Below are positions 5,896 through 7,436 of a stretch of 7,436 nucleotides of DNA, piece by piece. This DNA comes from Clostridiales bacterium UBA2658 (GTDB lineage Bacteria > Bacillota > Clostridia > Oscillospirales > Oscillospiraceae): NCBI GenBank assembly GCA_002359425.1, contig DEMY01000023.1:1-7436 (forward strand), read 5' to 3'. Below the pieces are notes generated by a model that saw only the letters and a list, made by a program, of their open reading frames with translations, made no database searches and was not told the origin of the DNA. Position numbers and translations under genes: made by a program. Numbering within the stretch: position 1 is the stretch's first letter; every line of letters starts with the position of its first letter.

Positions 5896-6828
5896 ATGGC
5901 AGATTTTGAACTTCAAAACGTCGATCGCAATCTTCTGAAAGCGGTCGCTGATCTGGACGGTGTGCCGACCGGAGCCTTCTCGCTCCGTAAAAACGGCCAG
6001 TCCGTCAAAATAAACGTTACGCCGAACATTAACATCATCCGCAAGGAGGACAAGCCCGGCATCAATATCTATGTCCGCGCGGATACGAAGGGCGAGACCG
6101 TCAGCATCCCCGTCGTCATCACCGAAAGAGGCATCGATGACAAGGTCTACAACGACTTCTACATCGGCAAGAACGCGGACGTCATTATCAATGCCGGCTG
6201 CGGCATCCACAACGACGGCTGCGAGGAAACGCACCACAATGGTATTCACCGCTTCTTCCTTGAGGAAGGTGCGAAGGTTCTCTATCTTGAAAAGCATTAT
6301 GGCGAGGGCAGCGGCGAGGGTGCGCGCGTTTTGGACCCGGTTACGGAAGTTCATCTTGGTAAAAATGCTTCGCTTGAAATGCGTACGATCCAGATCAAGG
6401 GCGTTGACTCCACCATCCGCAAAACGAGCGGCGATCTGGGCGACGGCGCGAGCCTCGTAATTCTCGAAAAGATCATGACGCACGGTCACCAGACCGCCGA
6501 AACGGAATTTTCCGTCGATCTCAACGGCGTAGGCAGCCGCACGCAGGTCACCTCCCGCTCTGTAGCGACTGAGAATTCCGAGCAGAAGTTTGTCTCGAAG
6601 GTCTATGGCAACAACGAGTGCTTTGGACACGTCGAGTGCGACGCCATTATTAAAGACCACGGCAAGGTCGTTTCCACGCCGGAGATTTCCGCCAACTGCG
6701 TGGACGCAAACCTCATCCACGAGGCTGCCATCGGCAAAATCGCGGGCGAGCAGATCATCAAACTCATGACCCTCGGCCTCACCGAAAAAGAGGCGGAGGC
6801 CGCGATCATCGACGGCTTCCTTAAATAA
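5896..6828 (+). CDS. sufB: SufB/SufD-family scaffold protein (minimal-system SufB, SmsB-like)
   Basis: A 310-residue member of the SufB/D family, far shorter than E. coli SufB (about 495), as is usual for the archaeal and clostridial SufBC pairs. It should form a beta-helix core that binds the SufC ATPase and assembles Fe-S clusters. The C-terminal block carries the family pattern: GHVECDAII (244-252), STPEISANCVDANLIHEA (260-277) and AAIGKIAGEQ, ending in AIIDGFL. Possible cluster or metal ligands are C268 and H275 there, and a dense N-terminal group C102, H105, C109, H113, H114, H118 within CGIHNDGC and THHNGIH. A strong AGGAGGG (5881-5887) lies 8 nt before the ATG at 5896. It probably works as a complex with the preceding ATPase. 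SufB rather than SufD naming follows from being the only such gene present; ligand roles are inferred. Confidence 0.9.
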   Translation: MADFELQNVDRNLLKAVADLDGVPTGAFSLRKNGQSVKINVTPNINIIRKEDKPGINIYVRADTKGETVSIPVVITERGIDDKVYNDFYIGKNADVIINAGCGIHNDGCEETHHNGIHRFFLEEGAKVLYLEKHYGEGSGEGARVLDPVTEVHLGKNASLEMRTIQIKGVDSTIRKTSGDLGDGASLVILEKIMTHGHQTAETEFSVDLNGVGSRTQVTSRSVATENSEQKFVSKVYGNNECFGHVECDAIIKDHGKVVSTPEISANCVDANLIHEAAIGKIAGEQIIKLMTLGLTEKEAEAAIIDGFLK

Positions 6829-6854
6829 AAACCATCAGCACTGGAGCGATAAAA

Positions 6855-7097
6855 ATGACAGTGGAATTTGATCCACAGGGTGTGTGCTCCCGACACATGA
6901 CAGTTTCGGCGGAAAACGGCGTAATCACCGACCTCAAGGTCTTCGGCGGCTGCGACGGCAACCTGCAGGGCATCAGCCGTCTTGTTGTTGGGATGAAGGT
7001 CGAAGATGCCATAGGGCGCCTTTCGGGTATTAGCTGCAACGGAAGGGGCACCTCCTGTCCCGATCAGCTCTCGATTGCCTTGAAAAAGCTTTTATAA
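6855..7097 (+). CDS. TIGR03905-type small TSCPD-domain protein
   Basis: An 80-residue cytoplasmic protein of unknown function carrying the TSCPD motif at 66-70. The TSCPD domain is otherwise known as a C-terminal module of many adenosylcobalamin-dependent ribonucleotide reductases, where its cysteines are thought to bind metal or carry electrons; stand-alone versions are common in Clostridia. Four cysteines are present, C11, C33 (GGCDGN), C61 (SCNG) and C68, and no others, a spacing compatible with one metal or Fe-S site. GGAG (6843-6846) lies 8 nt before the ATG. It begins 26 nt after the scaffold gene's stop with no intervening terminator and shares the terminator at 7108-7146, so it is probably co-transcribed with sufC-sufB. 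A role in Fe-S handling is my inference from this position only. Confidence 0.88.
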   Translation: MTVEFDPQGVCSRHMTVSAENGVITDLKVFGGCDGNLQGISRLVVGMKVEDAIGRLSGISCNGRGTSCPDQLSIALKKLL

Positions 7098-7107
7098 TCA
7101 TTTGCGC

Positions 7108-7146
7108 AAAAAGCTCGCTGCAACACCAGTTTGCAGCGAGCTTTTT
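7108..7146. terminator. Strong bidirectional intrinsic terminator
   Basis: A perfect 16-bp stem pairs 7108-7123 with 7131-7146 around a 7-nt loop (CACCAGT). The right arm ends in TTTTT and the left arm begins with AAAAA, so each strand gives a GC-rich stem followed by a U-tract. It ends the suf-type operon on the plus strand and rpoD on the minus strand, whose stop lies 13 nt away. Confidence 0.92.
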
Positions 7147-7159
7147 AAGATTATCCGGC

Positions 7160-7436
7160 TTAGTTCAAAAAGTCTCTGAGCTTCTTCGAGCGGGAGGGGT
7201 GGCGGAGCTTGCGGAGGGCCTTCGCCTCGATCTGGCGGATGCGCTCGCGGGTGACGTTGAACTCCTTGCCGACCTCCTCAAGGGTGCGTGTACGGCCGTC
7301 CTCAAGACCGAAGCGAAGACGCAGAACCTTCTCCTCTCTTGGCGTGAGCGTCGAAAGAACGGTGTCGAGCTGCTCGCGGAGAAGCGTATAGCTTGCCGCC
7401 TCACTCGGCTCGGAGGCGTCCTCGTCCGGGATGAAG
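7160..7436 (-). CDS. rpoD: Housekeeping RNA polymerase sigma factor RpoD (SigA), C-terminal part (partial)
   Basis: The frame is open from the right window edge to a TAA at 7160-7162, giving the last 91 residues of the primary sigma factor. It starts [15 protein letters not shown], the acidic linker before region 4. Region 4.1 follows ([17 protein letters not shown]), then the helix-turn-helix of region 4.2 that reads -35 boxes, recognisable by [19 protein letters not shown] and [12 protein letters not shown], and the protein ends KKLRDFLN. This ending is characteristic of RpoD/SigA and not of sporulation or ECF sigma factors. Regions 1 to 3, and the start, lie outside the window. It faces the suf-type operon tail to tail across a shared terminator. 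Confidence 0.95.
   Translation of the reverse strand, partial: FIPDEDASEPSEAASYTLLREQLDTVLSTLTPREEKVLRLRFGLEDGRTRTLEEVGKEFNVTRERIRQIEAKALRKLRHPSRSKKLRDFLN

Noticed and set aside
5755..6720. 321-codon open frame on the minus strand opposite the scaffold gene
   Set aside because: It lies wholly antisense to the convincingly conserved SufB-type gene, has no ribosome site that stands out, and its composition is the mirror of that gene's codons.

Overview
The window looks like chromosomal DNA of an endospore-forming-type Clostridium relative (Bacillota, class Clostridia; an Oscillospirales-like gut lineage is a guess). The reasons are a stand-alone Spo0A C-terminal-type DNA-binding protein, strong GGAGG ribosome sites, sigma-A-type promoters, A/T-rich intergenic gaps between moderately GC-rich genes, a two-gene minimal SUF-type iron-sulfur cassette and a TIGR03905-type TSCPD protein. 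Nothing suggests a mobile element, prophage, CRISPR array, tRNA or rRNA.

Layout from left to right. (1) Bases 1-40, minus strand: the first 13 codons of a divergent gene with a signal-peptide-like start, its ribosome site and a promoter. (2) Bases 257-484, plus: a 75-residue mini-Spo0A with its own extended -10 promoter. (3) Bases 485-723: a 9-bp dyad directly abutting an exact consensus promoter (TTGACA-17-TATAAT), then a ~120-nt leader with an imperfect hairpin ending just before the Shine-Dalgarno. (4) Bases 724-3228, plus: an 834-residue membrane HD-GYP protein with two predicted extracytoplasmic sensor regions, HAMP and a C-terminal HD-GYP domain whose GYP loop is one residue short. (5) Bases 3237-3270: a bidirectional terminator shared with the convergent neighbour. 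(6) Bases 3288-4895, minus: a beta-CASP metallo-beta-lactamase-fold nuclease-type protein. (7) Bases 4908-5182: a divergent regulatory gap with promoters for the nuclease and the Suf genes. (8) Bases 5183-7097, plus: sufC-type ATPase, SufB/D-type scaffold and a small four-cysteine TSCPD protein, spaced 14 and 26 nt apart and probably one operon. (9) Bases 7108-7146: a 16-bp bidirectional terminator. (10) Bases 7160-7436, minus: the last 91 codons of the housekeeping sigma factor RpoD.

Functionally, the left half reads as signalling (a Spo0A-like DNA binder and a membrane cyclic-di-GMP phosphodiesterase candidate), and the right half as core housekeeping (RNA processing, Fe-S cluster assembly, transcription initiation). 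The most interesting points are the SufB-SufC pair without desulfurase or carrier but with a four-cysteine TSCPD protein in the same unit, the two-sensor HD-GYP protein with its altered GYP loop and elaborate promoter region, and the truncated Spo0A-like regulator. Each belongs to a recognisable family; I do not see a wholly unknown system.
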